Shown here: one piece after another, positions 32,466 to 44,359 of the stretch
Layout: each line of letters begins with the position of its first letter
Position numbering within the stretch: position 1 is the stretch's first letter
Origin: Ursus arctos
Lineage: Eukaryota > Chordata > Mammalia > Carnivora > Ursidae
Length of the DNA stretch: 64,000 nucleotides
Reading direction: 5' to 3'
NCBI RefSeq assembly: GCF_023065955.2
Contig: NW_026622997.1
Span: 17,650,001 to 17,714,000 of the forward strand
Notes under the pieces: model-generated
Told to the model about the DNA's origin: nothing
Seen by the model: only the letters and a program-made list of their open reading frames with translations
The model's database searches: none
Translations under genes and position numbers: made by a program

Positions 32466-33675
32466 GCTCTCTTACCTCAATCTGGGCAATCTGAAGGGTC
32501 ATGCAAACTCCAGAGCTCTTTGAAGCTCTGCCAAAAATGCATTGCAAAGTGGCCTTTCCCTCTTTTCATTTCCTGTCTTCCCCATGTTTTTTCCCAAGTG
32601 TATCTCCTGAGAGCATTTGCAAATGAGCCTACTTCATACCCTTTTGCTCTAGAGTCTGTTTCCAGAGGGCCTTTCTCAGACCCTCAACTTACAGGACACA
32701 GACCTATTTGTTTCGTCTGCATATACTGCAAATTCACATCTCTGCATTGGCCTTGCTCAGACTAAGTGTGATGGCAGGATTTCTCCTCTGAGAAGCACCA
32801 CCGTGAAGAAAGATGTGATAATATTACCGGCTTGAAGAATAATATGCGTATAATCCTTAGTCATTGAAAAACTACGGAACAAAGAATATCAGATGAAGTT
32901 TCAACCACGGTGGCCTATTTTATAAACCCGTGTTCTATTTCTTCAGGTTCATTTTGGAGTTACAACATTGCTAACACCGCGCGGAAGCCATTTTAACTTT
33001 GAAGCCTCCTTTCCAACACACTACCCATTTTATTGCCTCTTTACAGAACTGTTTGCCCAACGAAAACATAAATACTGACCATTGTGCATGTATGGTACGG
33101 TTGGCACGCTTCTAGGGCTCAGATTTTGAGATCCCAAGTTATTTGGCAACTCTTTCACGACGAGAGGGATTCCATCAGACCAGCAGTTGCATTGTAGATG
33201 GAAGAATAGCTCAGAGTACTTGGGAAGCAGTTTAATGAATTCAAAACCCGCATTTTTATGCCTCTCTTTGAGGATTTTCCTGAGAAGTATTCCTGGAAGA
33301 ATGGAGCAATCAGTAAGTTTCAAAACATTAAAATTCTTACCACATTCCCAGGGGGACGACGGATTCAGTGTCTGTTTGGGTAAGCATGGAAGCCTCTAGC
33401 ATCTAGCACCTGCCCTCCTGCTTTCCTTCCAGGTGATGATTTGGTTTTTGGAGGGCTGTTAGCTATTTTGTGAGGAAGCGTTAGCTAGTCACAGCTGGTC
33501 CTATCTGCACTGTGCCAGGAATTTGTGTAGCCCTGTAGACATTTAAATTATGAATTCAATTTTGGATTGACAAACTGTGTTAAATACGACTTTGGCCAAA
33601 CTATACTTATGGAAGCAAAAACTGTGAAAACTTGAGAATTGCTAGAGCTAACGTACGCTGAATCACGTAATCACC
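32466..33675. other. Unassigned non-coding stretch
   Basis: Contains the tail of the spurious 202-residue frame and a 97-residue minus-strand frame. No repeat or gene recognised. Confidence 0.5.
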
Positions 33676-33679
33676 TAGC

Positions 33680-34445
33680 ATCGAAATAACAGAGTTGTTC
33701 TCCTCCCAGTGAAAAAGCACCCAGGACCAGCTGGTTTCATCGGTGAATTCTACCAAACATTTAAAGAAAAAGCTAACACCAATCCTTCTCAAACTCTTCC
33801 AAAATATTGAAGGGGGAGGGAACTCATTTTACGGGGCGAGCATTACGCTGATAACAAAGCCAGATAAAGTCACTGCAGGAAAAGAAGACTAGAGTCCGTA
33901 TGCCTGAAGAATACAGATGCAAAGATTCTCAACAAAGTCCAACCAGCAAACTACATCCAGTAGCACATGGAAAAGATCATGTGGGATTCATCCCTGCAAT
34001 TCAAGGATGGCTTAACCATGCAAATAAATAAATATGATTCATTAAATAAAGAGAATGAATGACACAACACATATAATTATCTCAATAGCTATCGAAAAAG
34101 CCTTTGACAAAATTCAGTATTCTTTCGCGAATAAAAAAAACCTCAACAGACTGGGTATAGAAGAAATATACCTCAACATAATAAAGTTCATATATGACAA
34201 GCTCGTAGTTAACTTTATGCTTCATGGTGAAAGGTTGCAAACTCTTACTCGAAGATGAAAGCGAGACAAGGAACGTCCACTCTCACCACTCCTGTTCAAC
34301 ATGGTCCTGGAAGTCCTTGCCAGGGCAATCGGGCAAGAAAAAGAAATAAAAGTCATCCAAATCAGGAAGGAAGAAGTAAAATTGTCTCTGTTTGAAGATG
34401 ACATGATCTTATATATGGAAAATCCTTAAGATTCCAACAAAAAAC
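33680..34445 (+). mobile_element. L1 ORF2 reverse-transcriptase fragment, plus
   Basis: Corresponds to the RT domain of L1 ORF2. The track reads as 'gtgaattctaccaaacatttaaagaa', then KAFDKIQ near 34090-34115, then the 'LSPLLFN' region (frame-shifted), and the active-site motif region near 34390 reads F-E-D-D-M in place of F-A-D-D. Frameshifts and that change show it is inactive. Confidence 0.88.
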
Positions 34446-34529
34446 TGTGGTCTCTGCTTTTCTGACTCCCGTGGACTGGGCTTCTTGACTCTAAATGCTG
34501 GCTGTTTTTTGCTACATGAATTAAAAAAA

Positions 34530-34732
34530 AATTTTTTTTTAAAGATTTTGCTTATTTATTTGTCAGAGAGAGAGAGAGAGAGAGAGCGCACAAGCAGGGG
34601 GAGCAGCAGGCAGAGGGAGAAGCAGGTTCCCCACTGAGCAAGGAGCCTAAAGCGGAACTTGATCCCAGGACCCTGGGATCATGACCCGAGCCAAAGGCAG
34701 ATGCTTAACCGGCTGAGTCACCCAGGCACCCC
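34530..34732 (-). mobile_element. Can-SINE, minus orientation
   Basis: AAAGATTTTGCTTATTTATTTG tail, head CACCCAGGCACCCC. Located about 85 bp after the L1 RT remnant, flanked by A-runs. Confidence 0.94.
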
Positions 34733-35035
34733 AAAAATTTGTTTTTGAGAGCTGGGAAACTCTCCACTGAATAATTCTCTGATATTAGAGATTTGGCTCC
34801 AGTTTGATTGCCTGCACCCGTGTTTAGCTCCTGCCACTACCTGAATACTCAGCTTTCTTGCTGTTGGGTTCTTTTGCTTTAGTGGATGGCAATAAGAAAT
34901 GGCTCACGGCTGACTTCCTTCCAGAGAAGGGCACTCCTGTGTTCTTGTTGTGCCAGAGGGTAGGAGGCAGGCTGGCCCCCTGCTGCTATCTCTCCGCTTT
35001 ACCTTCTCATTCTTGTCATTATTGTAATTATTTTA

Positions 35036-35470
35036 ACAATATGCAATTGGAGCTTTACTTAAAATATCCAAGAACTGGAGATGGATCAGATTTCAATGAT
35101 AGGGAAAAGGTTAAATGGAATGCAATTCAATTTTACAGTGAAATACTTTACAGTCATTAATAAAAGAGTCATGTTTTTAAGGAATAGTTAATAGCATGAG
35201 AAAATGTTCACAATATAACAATAACAGGAAAAATAGTTAATAATATACAGTAAATCCCAATTTTACTTAATACACACCTGTGTGCATGCATACACACACA
35301 CACCAACAGCCACACTAAAAAATCCTGCAGAAAATATGAGACAATGTTAACAATGGTTTCACCTGGGTGGTGGGATTATAAGCGACATAATGTTCTTTAT
35401 TATAGTTTTTGTTTGTTTTGCATTCCTCCAATTTTTGGTAATCAATATATATAATTTTATAAGCAAGGGA
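35036..35470 (+). mobile_element. L1 3' UTR fragment, plus orientation
   Basis: 'atggaatgcaattcaattttacagtgaaatac', 'gcatgagaaaatgttcacaatataac' and 'caatggtttcacctgggtggtgggattataag' are old L1 3' UTR phrases. Includes (CA)n at 35293-35303. Confidence 0.7.
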
Positions 35471-37690
35471 AAAATTTTAACCCTGTCTGAATTTTTAGCA
35501 ATTTTATCATGAGTTTGATAATTTTCTGCCACCTGTAATAAGGGCCATGACCTAAAAGACTTTTCCATTGGAGACCATGTAGGAACCACTGGGCAAAGAA
35601 AAAGGGATGAGGATGGGCAAAGAAATGCCTTTCCATGCGTTTCACCAATTGCTAAGAGGAAGGCTCTGTGGTTTACAGCAGGCACTGCTCTGTTATTTGT
35701 ACTTGTGATATATAATAATGATCAAATTCACTATATAGTAAATTGAACATAGTTCTCATTCCATAATATGCATCCAGTTATTCTCAGTGAATGACTGTCT
35801 TAAAAAGGTTTGATGCTGAAAAGTTTTGATGTCTTAAAAGGGTTGATATTAAAAAATCTTTTCTGTTGTCACTATGGATTCCAATTACGTTTTTAACTAA
35901 CAAATTTGTCTTCTATGCAGACGTTGGACCTCCTGTGAGATGCTCTTTACTACCCTTTCTTGCAGGCACCCTCAATCCCAGTGAGACAGTCTCTTGGGGA
36001 ACCTCTCACTTGGCTTCAGGGTGATGGTGAAGAAGAAAACGTCTTCCCCAGGAAACTGCTTTCCCCAGAATTCCAAAGATTCCCTCTCCCTGTCCTCTTG
36101 GGAGAGAGACTGGGGTGTGGTGGGGAGCGACAGGGGCCAATTCTGCATCCTTAGAAGATCAAGGAAACATCTAAGTGTTGGCAGGTCTCTTTAGAAAGAG
36201 GAGGTCTTAGCTCTTCTTTGCCCCCCCCCCCCCCCCTTGGGTCCTGATTGTGGATGCAGGGTCAACAGGAGAAGACCTGAATGTCCTGTTGCACTCTTAG
36301 TCACTATACTGCATAGACTCTCGGCTCTTTTCCTCTCTTCACATCATATTTTACTGGAGGCACTATTAAAATGTATTGCTTCCCAGAGCAAATTTCTTCT
36401 CACTGAGCTTTTGGAGCTCTCTGAGTCAGAGGCTCTCCAGTGTTGCTATGTGAGCCATCAAAGGAAATTGTGGGTAGGTAATACACATGAAGGGTCTAGC
36501 ACAGAGCCTCCTCGTTGACACTATAAAAATCCTATTGAGAATCCCTTTATATTTTGAAGGCAAAAGGATTGCACTACAGTTCATGCCTGTTGAACTCCTT
36601 TGATCAATTTATAGAGATTCAGAGTTCTTCCTTTGGATAATGACAGCTCCCTTTTTTGGGGGCACATATTGTTAGGAATAGTTTTGGCCGCAAGTAAATA
36701 ATACTGATGACTAGTTGCTCAAGCTGTGATGCAATTAATTATCTTATTGCGCATGAAATTTGGGGGGCAAGCATTTCCAAGTTTGGTGAAGCAGCTCAAC
36801 AGGGTCTTCAAGGACCCTTCAAGGAGACTTCTTACCATCATTCTGCTCTGCCTTCCCTCTTCTGTTGCTTTTCCTTGCTAAGCTGGGCTGCTTGCAGGAT
36901 AATCCAACAGCTCCAGATGTTGTGACTGCATTTGAAGGCAGGAAAGAGGAAGTGGGGAAAGTGGAAGAGGGGGAATGGTATTCTTATGAGTGGTCCATTA
37001 TCGGCTTTATCATCCCCGCTCCTCCAAGGAGATTTCTTTTGCAAACCTTGGGCCAGAACTGGCTTGTTAAGCTACCCTGGCTACAAGGTAGATTGGCAAA
37101 ACAAATTTCTGAGGTATTCATTCTCTGTCGTTTGAGATAGGTAAGGGACAAACAGGCAGGGGTGAGTTTGAACTGGGCAACCCATAGGATCTGCTACAGT
37201 GGGGTTGTAGGGCAGAGGAAAGAAAAAAGTAGTTGGACCACTCCATTTTTCCAATTAGATGTTGTGATTCAATTAAATGGTTGGAGAAATCATGCTTTCT
37301 TTTTAACTACAGTTTAGGTGATAATTTTAGGTCTGAAGTGTTTGTATTTATTTTATTTTAGGCATGTGTCATAAGCAGATCATACATATCTTCTCCTGAT
37401 AACAAAAAATGCTGACAGCAATATCTCATTTGGTTGCTTCCTGGTGTCTGATTATTTCATAAAAGTCAACTTCCAGGCAGGGTGCAAATTAGGAAATCAA
37501 CCCACCTCATGACTGTCATGTCTGACCTCCCGTCCCATTCTCCTAAGCTGTCCAAATATGAAAAACAGCTCGAGAAAAGAAGGGGCACTGAGTTTAAGTT
37601 TCTTCCAAGAATGGTAAAATACAAGGAGTGTGGCTATACTCCTTGGGGCTGCACATTTTGGGAGAAGTGGTTCCCTCTTCACGTGAAGGG
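35471..37690. other. Unassigned 2.2-kb stretch
   Basis: Frames of 60-108 residues on both strands, none convincing. A C16 run is at 36221-36236. No repeat assigned. Confidence 0.5.
36221..36236. repeat. Poly-C homopolymer (16 C)
   Basis: Uninterrupted C16; the G strand could form quadruplex-like structure and length calls here may be unreliable. Confidence 0.95.
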
Positions 37691-38899
37691 GTATTGGATA
37701 TTCAAGTCAAGTCAACATATTTTTAACCCTTGCTAGGTGCCAGGACTATGTACCCTTATTGCAAGATGGTGGGGTGGGGGTGGGGGCGGCAGGAGAAATC
37801 CAGGGTTCTCTGGAAAAGCTCACTATCTTAGAGATCTTATCAATGTCCAAGGAGGCCTTAGAAAGGCTGCAGTAAAATTGCTTTGGACTCTGGAGCCTGA
37901 TAAGTCAGGGACCTAAGACAGGCCCCTGCTCCCTCCCCCAACCCAGCCTAACTCTGGGGATGCCAGAGAAAATAAAGCAGCATGTGAATCTGGGAAGCAA
38001 AGAGCAGGAAACCCTTAGGGAGAGAAAAGGTTGTGAGAGGTGCTGGGGAAGAAATGGGATTGGAGTAGAGGAGGTTTGTGCTCTATAGTTTGGGACAAAT
38101 TGAGCACACCTTCTCCATGGGTTCGCTGTCCCCTCACCCACCACCTACCGCCCCGGCCTTGGGAAAATCACAGCCTGCCTCTTGGTGGATAAACAGCAGC
38201 ATCTGTCCTATGCTGCGGTCATGGGGCAGGGATAATGTCAGGGAGGCAGTGGAGCCAGCCTACTGGTACACCACTGAGCATTCCTTCCTCTTTCTTCCCC
38301 CCAGACCCCGAGCAGTAGGTGAGTACACTTAGGAAAACATCATGAATAACAGTGCCTGGGGCAAAGAATGACAAACATACCTGAGGGACAGGCTCATGGT
38401 GAGAGAGGGTAGTTGCCTGTGAGTGAGAAATAAAGCTCTGAGTTAACCATTGACCTATCCAGGAATACTTGTTACTGCAGCACCTCCTATCCTATCCTGA
38501 CTATCAAATTACTCTAGGAATTGGAAATAATCGAATAGATCAAGAATTCTAAATAGCTCGATACACAGCCTCACAGAGATGAGAGAATGTCTGTGACATG
38601 ATGCAGGGACAAGATGGTACATAGGAGGATATACTGACTATAGATAAAAATGTGGTTCCAATATCAAACTCAAGAGATCGGATACGGAGTAGAAAGTACG
38701 TAGTTGAAAAACAGGTTGGTGAACTGCAACATCAGGTCCACAAACACTCCCGGAAGGCAAATTGGTGAAGAGAGGAATGAAAGGGAAAAATAAAATAAAG
38801 CAAGAGATGGGAAATACTGATAACTGATAATAATGAACTTGTAAAAATATAGAAAGAGGAAAATGTAAAGTGGACGTATGACTGGCATCGAGAGATGGG
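37691..38899. other. Unassigned non-coding stretch
   Basis: AACCCTTGCTAGGTGCCAGG near 37728 resembles a short reversed L2/MIR piece. Nothing else recognised. Confidence 0.45.
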
Positions 38900-39115
38900 G
38901 TCTGCCTGGCGCTAACTGGCTGCATGCCTTGGACAAACTGTTCATCCCTCTGAAGCCTCACTTCCCTGCCCTACAAAATCGTAGAGAGAAGGATTCCAAC
39001 ACCCTGGCCTGAATCCTAGCTCAGTCATCACTTTGGTCAACTTTCTCAGTCCCTTTATATGTTTGATTCTTTATATGTTAAATAAAGGTGAGAATAACTA
39101 ATACATTCCAGCGCA
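38900..39115 (+). repeat. MIR fragments, plus orientation
   Basis: 'ctggctgcatgccttggacaaactgttcatccctctgaagcctcact', then a second core-like part 'cctagctcagtcatcactttggtcaactttctc' and 'atgttaaataaaggtgagaataactaatac'. Probably two overlapping copies. Confidence 0.5.
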
Positions 39116-39154
39116 CAGTTGGTACTTTCTAAGCCCTTCATTTTATGACAACAA

Positions 39155-39352
39155 TTTTTTTTTTAAAGATGCTATTTATTCATTTGAGAGAGAGAGAAAG
39201 AGAGAACACAGGCAGGGGGAAAGGCAGAGGGAGAGGGAGAGAAACAGGCTCCCCATTGAGCTGGGAGCCCAACATGGGCTTGATCCCACCACCTGGAGAT
39301 CATGACCCGAGCCGAAGGCAGACACTCAACCATCTAAGCCACCCAGGCGCCC
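39155..39352 (-). mobile_element. Can-SINE, minus orientation
   Basis: TTAAAGATGCTATTTATTCA tail, head CCACCCAGGCGCCC. The frames over it are repeat-derived. Confidence 0.94.
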
Positions 39353-40115
39353 TGATTTTAGGAAAATTCTAAAACCAAAATTTAGATTCCAGTTCAACAC
39401 AGTTATTTCACAAGTGAAAAAGTTGAAAAATGGAGAAATTAAGTCACCGAGGGTCTGAATTGTGATGAACGCAACTCTTCTGACGTTGGCCTGCAGATTC
39501 CTGCGGCAATCCCTGGGTGCTCATTTGTGATGCTAAGCTTAACCATTAGAAAAATAGACCTTTTTGTGGGTATTTCATTTTTCATAAATTATTTGATTTC
39601 TCATTTAGCCTAGTGAAATAGTCTAATTTTATAGCTATTGAGTGGAGAGGTTGGTGGGTCGTTCTAGAGCGCTGGGAAAATTAGGGGCAGCTGAAGGATT
39701 AGAACTCGTTTTTGGTTGTTTTTTTTTTTTTTAATGAACCCAAAGGTTGAGTGAAAGAAAAATGTGAATAAATTCATACACCAGGCCAGTAAGAAGAATG
39801 TTGCTATCCACAATATCCCATCAACAGGAGTGATTGCATTATTTTCCATTACAAATGTAGTAAGTGGTTACTCAGAAAATTGGAACATATGAAAAGGTAT
39901 AAGGAAGAAAAATAACAAGAGGGCGACCATCTAAACCACATTATTCTTAGCGCTGGTAAATTTCTTTCTGTTTTATTCTCCATTCAGAGATCCTACTGTA
40001 CGCATTTGAATAGACACTTCTATGTCTTGCCATTTACTCTTAACATTATTACCATTATCATTACCATCACCCTTAATGTGAGCATTTCATATTGTTTCGT
40101 AGTCTTCTTAATGCT
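39353..40115. other. Unassigned AT-rich stretch
   Basis: A T-run at 39720-39732; no gene or repeat assigned. Confidence 0.5.
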
Positions 40116-40117
40116 TC

Positions 40118-40270
40118 TTAATAAATAGTTGCATAATATTTCATAGAGAGTGGCAGTTAACTATTCCTCTGTCAACCACTTGGGCGTTTCCAGTTTTCTG
40201 CTGTTACGATAGAATTATGAATAAAGGCTATGTTAACCATCAGTGGACTAAAGAATATGAACAGTGCAAT
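40118..40270 (-). mobile_element. L1 3' UTR fragment, minus
   Basis: 'atagttgcataatatttcatag', 'cttgggcgtttccagttttctgctgttacgatagaattatgaataaagg' is a diverged L1 3' UTR in reverse. Confidence 0.6.
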
Positions 40271-40579
40271 GTTTATAGCTCACAGTAATTGTCGAAAAGG
40301 AGTGTACTCCGTTGACGCATTAACTTCCATTTCAAACTTCCAGTTTATTAATGTGAAATGTACTTATTACGCCTACTCATATTTAAAATGAGATAGAAGC
40401 CTTTTTCATTAGAGAAGCAATACGTGATGATTTTGAATAAGGTTGAAAATGAAATTGTTATTTCCCAGAGTAATTACTGTCTATATTTTGTAGATACTTC
40501 CAGATTTCTCGATATGCACATACGGACATTTATTGCTGTTACTGCTGGTATCAGAAACATGCACGGCATTTGCATCTTG

Positions 40580-40790
40580 CTTTTTTTTTCATGTATTTGT
40601 GGATATTAAATATCTTGTCACTGGTACACGTAGGTCTCCTTCTTCTTTTTAATAGCTGCGCGGTACGAACACAGCGCAATTTCTTTGCGTCATCTCCTTT
40701 GGTAGACATTTGGGTTAGTTTCCAGTTTTCTCCCCTTACAAACAATGCTGCAACAAGAGCTCTTGGATATACGGTGTGTTTTTAATGAGC
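40580..40790 (-). mobile_element. L1 3' UTR fragment, minus
   Basis: 'ggtagacatttgggttagtttccagttttctccccttacaaacaatgctgcaacaag' has the same L1 signature as the preceding piece, so two parts of one element or two copies. Confidence 0.6.
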
Positions 40791-41289
40791 ATTTACTGCT
40801 GTGAAAATGGGACTTTGAAAATCATTGTTGGCAAGATCATTCTCTCTCAGTGTGCTGAGACATGCAATATTTAAACAGCATTTAAATTTTAAAGTTTGGA
40901 TTGAGTCATTTCCATTAAAACCAGGTTAAAATCACAATGATCTTTTTTCTCTTATATCGGACTGAATCCTCCTGCTCCAGATGGGACCCAAAGCTCCTTA
41001 AATTGAAATTCATTGCACGGGGGCTTTGATGGCCCTTAACAGATGGACGAACAATCTCGTTTGGATGGTTATGTAAGTCGGTGATTATCATGGAACCCTT
41101 CAGATCGTCTCAGACAGAAGGTGGACAGTAAGTAAGGCAGGTGAAGAGGTCGTGCATTCACTGTATTTGCTTCTTTGTGTGTATTTCTTTGCTGGTATCC
41201 GCAAGACTGGAATCTGAGATCTGAGCCAATAACACAGTTGGGTCTAATGACAGACCTCGGGATCTCAGAAATCAAGTGCTGGATACCAG
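40791..41289. other. Unassigned non-coding stretch
   Basis: Nothing recognised. Confidence 0.5.
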
Positions 41290-41505
41290 CTGGAATTCCA
41301 ATAGTTTCTTGTTAAATGACCTTGGGAGGATCATTCCTTCTCTCTGAAGGCCTCATTTTCACAAGTAGGCCACATAATGCCCCTAGTAGGAGGGTATGAT
41401 TATAGTGTTCATTCATGGATATTTACGGAGCCCTGTGTGCCGAGAACTGTTCCAAGTGCTGGAGATACAGCTGTAAACAAAATAGATGAGAACTGATGTT
41501 TTCCC
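41290..41505. repeat. MIR (plus) then L2 3' end (minus)
   Basis: 'gttaaatgaccttgggaggatcattccttctctctgaaggcctcattttc' is MIR-like. Next to it, 'ttcattcatggatatttacggagccctgtgtgccgagaactgttccaagtgctggagatacagctg' is the L2 3' end in reverse. Confidence 0.65.
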
Positions 41506-41735
41506 CCCAAGGTGATGCTGCTACCTTCCTCAGCTGGAAGTAATCACCTGCTCTACTCGAATGTAGTCGATATATCCCACCAAAATTTACCTTTTATGCA
41601 TTACATTTTAGTAATACAGGCTACACCATGGCACACTTACTAGTCAAATCAAACGACGTTGTCTGAACTCACACATTCAACAAGATACTATTTCTCCCGC
41701 CTTATATCAGCCTGCATCACTAATGTTAACACTCG

Positions 41736-41937
41736 TGTTTTTTTTCTTAAAGATTTTATTTATTTATTTGACAGAGATAGAGACAGCCAGCGAGAGAGGG
41801 AACACAAGCAGGGGGAGTGGGAGAGGAAGAAGCAGGCACCCAGCAGAGGAGCCTGATGTGGGGCTCGATCCCACAACGCCGGGATCACACCCTGAGCTGA
41901 AGGCAGACACTTAACGACTGTGCCACCCAGGCGCCCC
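41736..41937 (-). mobile_element. Can-SINE, minus, young subtype
   Basis: TTAAAGATTTTATTTATTTATTTG tail, CAGCCAGCGAGAGAGGGAAC body, head CCACCCAGGCGCCCC. AACACTCG flanks both sides (41728 and 41938). Confidence 0.96.
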
Positions 41938-42019
41938 AACACTCGGTTTTTAACACATACTAAAATCCACCCATCCTTCTTTCCTTTTACCTGTGATAGT
42001 AAAAGTATCTAGAAAATAA

Positions 42020-42190
42020 ATTTTTGTTGACTAAATATTCACAAATGTTTGTTGTTTGAACTTTAGGCACTAGGCATAGCTTTGGAATATACAAGAGCAA
42101 ATAAAATAGGATTGCTGCTTTCAAAGATCTTACATCTAGTTAGGAGATAGGAGTATCGACCAGAAATATGATGAATGCTTTAAGAATTGT
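42020..42190 (-). mobile_element. L2 3' end, minus, diverged
   Basis: 'aaatgtttgttgtttgaactttaggcactaggc', 'tttcaaagatcttacatctagttaggagata' follows reversed L2 3' order. Confidence 0.45.
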
Positions 42191-42277
42191 GTGCACAATA
42201 TGTCTGCCTCAATCTCTCCAAATAAAGTTGCCATTTCCTATTTTCCTGTTCTAGTCATCTACCTCGGACTTTCTTTA

Positions 42278-42476
42278 AATTTTTTTTTATAAAGATTGAT
42301 TTATTTGTCAGAGAGAGAGAGCGAGAGAGAGAGCACAAGCAGAGGGAGCGATCGGCAGAGGGAGAAGCAGGCTGCCCGCTGAGCTAGGAGCCCCATGAGG
42401 GACTCGATCCCAGGACCAGGGATCATGACCCAAGCTGAAGACAGACACTTAGTGGACTGTGCCACCCAGGTGTCCC
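42278..42476 (-). mobile_element. Can-SINE, minus orientation
   Basis: TATAAAGATTGATTTATTTG tail, head CCACCCAGGTGTCCC. CTACCTCGG flanks both sides (42260 and 42477). Confidence 0.95.
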
Positions 42477-43735
42477 TACCTCGGGTTTTTTAATTTGCCT
42501 AAAATGAGTAGACCAGATTAAGTCAAAACAAGTTTTTTTGTTTCTGTTTTTTGGCGAATCAGAGATAACAGTTTCTATCTTTTTCAAGGATGTGTTTGGA
42601 GGTAGAACTGGTAAATGTTTTATACCGAATTGCAAAGCTGGTATAAATATTTCAGGACACAATTGAGTTTTCTCATTAAAACCCGTTCTTCTGTCTCTGT
42701 ATGCATAAGTTTCTAGCTGTGGAGAGAAAGTACTATTTTAAAATAATTGCAAAGTTCCTAATTCCATGGTAACCATGACAAATAGACCTTTGTTGTAATA
42801 GGTTTTGATGGGCTTATTTTTAGTTAGAACAAGACAGTTTTTGTTATTAAAAAAATCCCTTAACCTAACTTGATCTCTGTTTTTTAACTTGCTCCCGGTT
42901 GAAGGCTCTGGTGGGTCAGACAAATCAGAATCGTTTTTCAAACCAATAGCATCATCTACGAATCACTGTTCTCAGAGAGATTTGAAGATATTTGTTGGAG
43001 GGCTCCTAGAAATCCTAAATCTTTTTTTTTCCTTATATTTCTGCATTTAGGAAAATCAGTGCAGAAGCAAAAAAACTTCTTTGGTACTCTCCATAGAATT
43101 ACATTGAAACACATACTAACGGATAAGAGAAATTTTCATTTTCCTTCTGGTCACTTTTAATGTCCTACCCATAGATGGCAGCAAGAGATCACTCTGCCAA
43201 CCCTGCAGGCCCAGCCAGTCGGGGCAGGCCCAAGGGTTGTAAAACCGTGATAAAGGGAGAAATGTGGAAGACAGCTCGTCACATCTCTGGAGGAGTCTTT
43301 ATTTCAGTTGTCTGAGCTGCGGCTCCTCTTTCCAGAGCTGGAGAATTTTGTTCTGTTTCGATTCTTCTTCTGCGGCTTGAGACAAGAACCCCTAGCAACA
43401 CTGAAGGAGCAGCCAAGGTGGGGCGGGAGGGTATGTGGCCTGGGGCGTCCCTGGATGGCCCAGTGCCTTCTGCCCCCTCATTCAACTTAACTCATTCAAC
43501 TCCAATGTGGTGAAATCAAAGTTCTTCTGGCAATTCAGTCTTATCCATTTGGTCTCTATGGGTCTGGAGTCTCTTTCTCTGATCTCCCAGCCTCCCAGCA
43601 AATTGTACTTTGGGGTGGTTCCCAAGTCCTGATGTACACCAGCGGCCCCGCGAGGTTGGAGAGTCAGCCTGCAGGTGTTTTTAGACAGAATCATTTAAAT
43701 AAGCATAAACTGATTGATAGGTATACACATGTTTT
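42477..43735. other. Unassigned non-coding stretch
   Basis: Frames of 60-79 residues only. A CTCF-like motif candidate lies at about 43167-43184. No gene recognised. Confidence 0.5.
43167..43184 (+). promoter_or_regulatory. Candidate CTCF motif
   Basis: ACCCATAGATGGCAGCAAG fits the CCANNAGATGGCAGC core with about two mismatches, by eye. Confidence 0.35.
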
Positions 43736-43739
43736 TTCT

Positions 43740-43880
43740 TTTATTTTGTGCTTATTAATTACATAGCACAAATATTTTACATACATCTCATTTAATACTC
43801 ACAAGTGCTCCATAAATTAGAGATTATGAATCTCATTTGATCAAAAAGGAAATGGAAGTGAATGAACTTGTTCGAGTTTA
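43740..43880 (-). repeat. MIR SINE fragment, minus
   Basis: 'gcacaaatattttacatacatctcatttaatactcacaag' and 'agagattatgaatctcatttgatc' are the reversed MIR right half. Confidence 0.55.
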
Positions 43881-44355
43881 CGAATCTGGTTTAAACTGTT
43901 TTTGCTAGTTTAAGGAGCCTTCTTCTTGAGAAGCGGTAAGACTTTGACTTTCTTGGCATGTACAGGGTACTTAGGTGTGCATTATGAAAGATATAAACTT
44001 TCCATACCATTGAAGACTTTGTAATGAGAAGGCTTACACACAGGAAAAAGATGTCAATGTAGCAGAACTTAAAATTATGGTAATTGGGGCCTTTGGAAGA
44101 CACTGGAATAAAAGAGTTTTCATGACAATAAAAGAGGTCTGGGCAGAAAAACAGAAGCTAAACAGGAGCCTGGTGAACTTCAGATGTACTATCCTGTTTT
44201 TCTAGTTTTCCTTCATTGGTTTAACATTAAGAACATGGTCAGTACCCTCACCTTGCAAGGGCCAGTTTGTATGAACTGGCTCTTTTCAAACTCTCATGGG
44301 AACCCAGGATCTAGAGCTGCTCTCAGAGTATCTCTGGTGGTATAAGGTCTCCTGA
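43881..44355. other. Unassigned non-coding stretch
   Basis: Nothing recognised. Confidence 0.5.
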
Positions 44356-44359
44356 AGCA

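Noticed and set aside
32157..32765. 202-residue plus-strand frame
   Set aside because: The first part is an MLT1 LTR in reverse, and the rest has no recognisable domain or homology.
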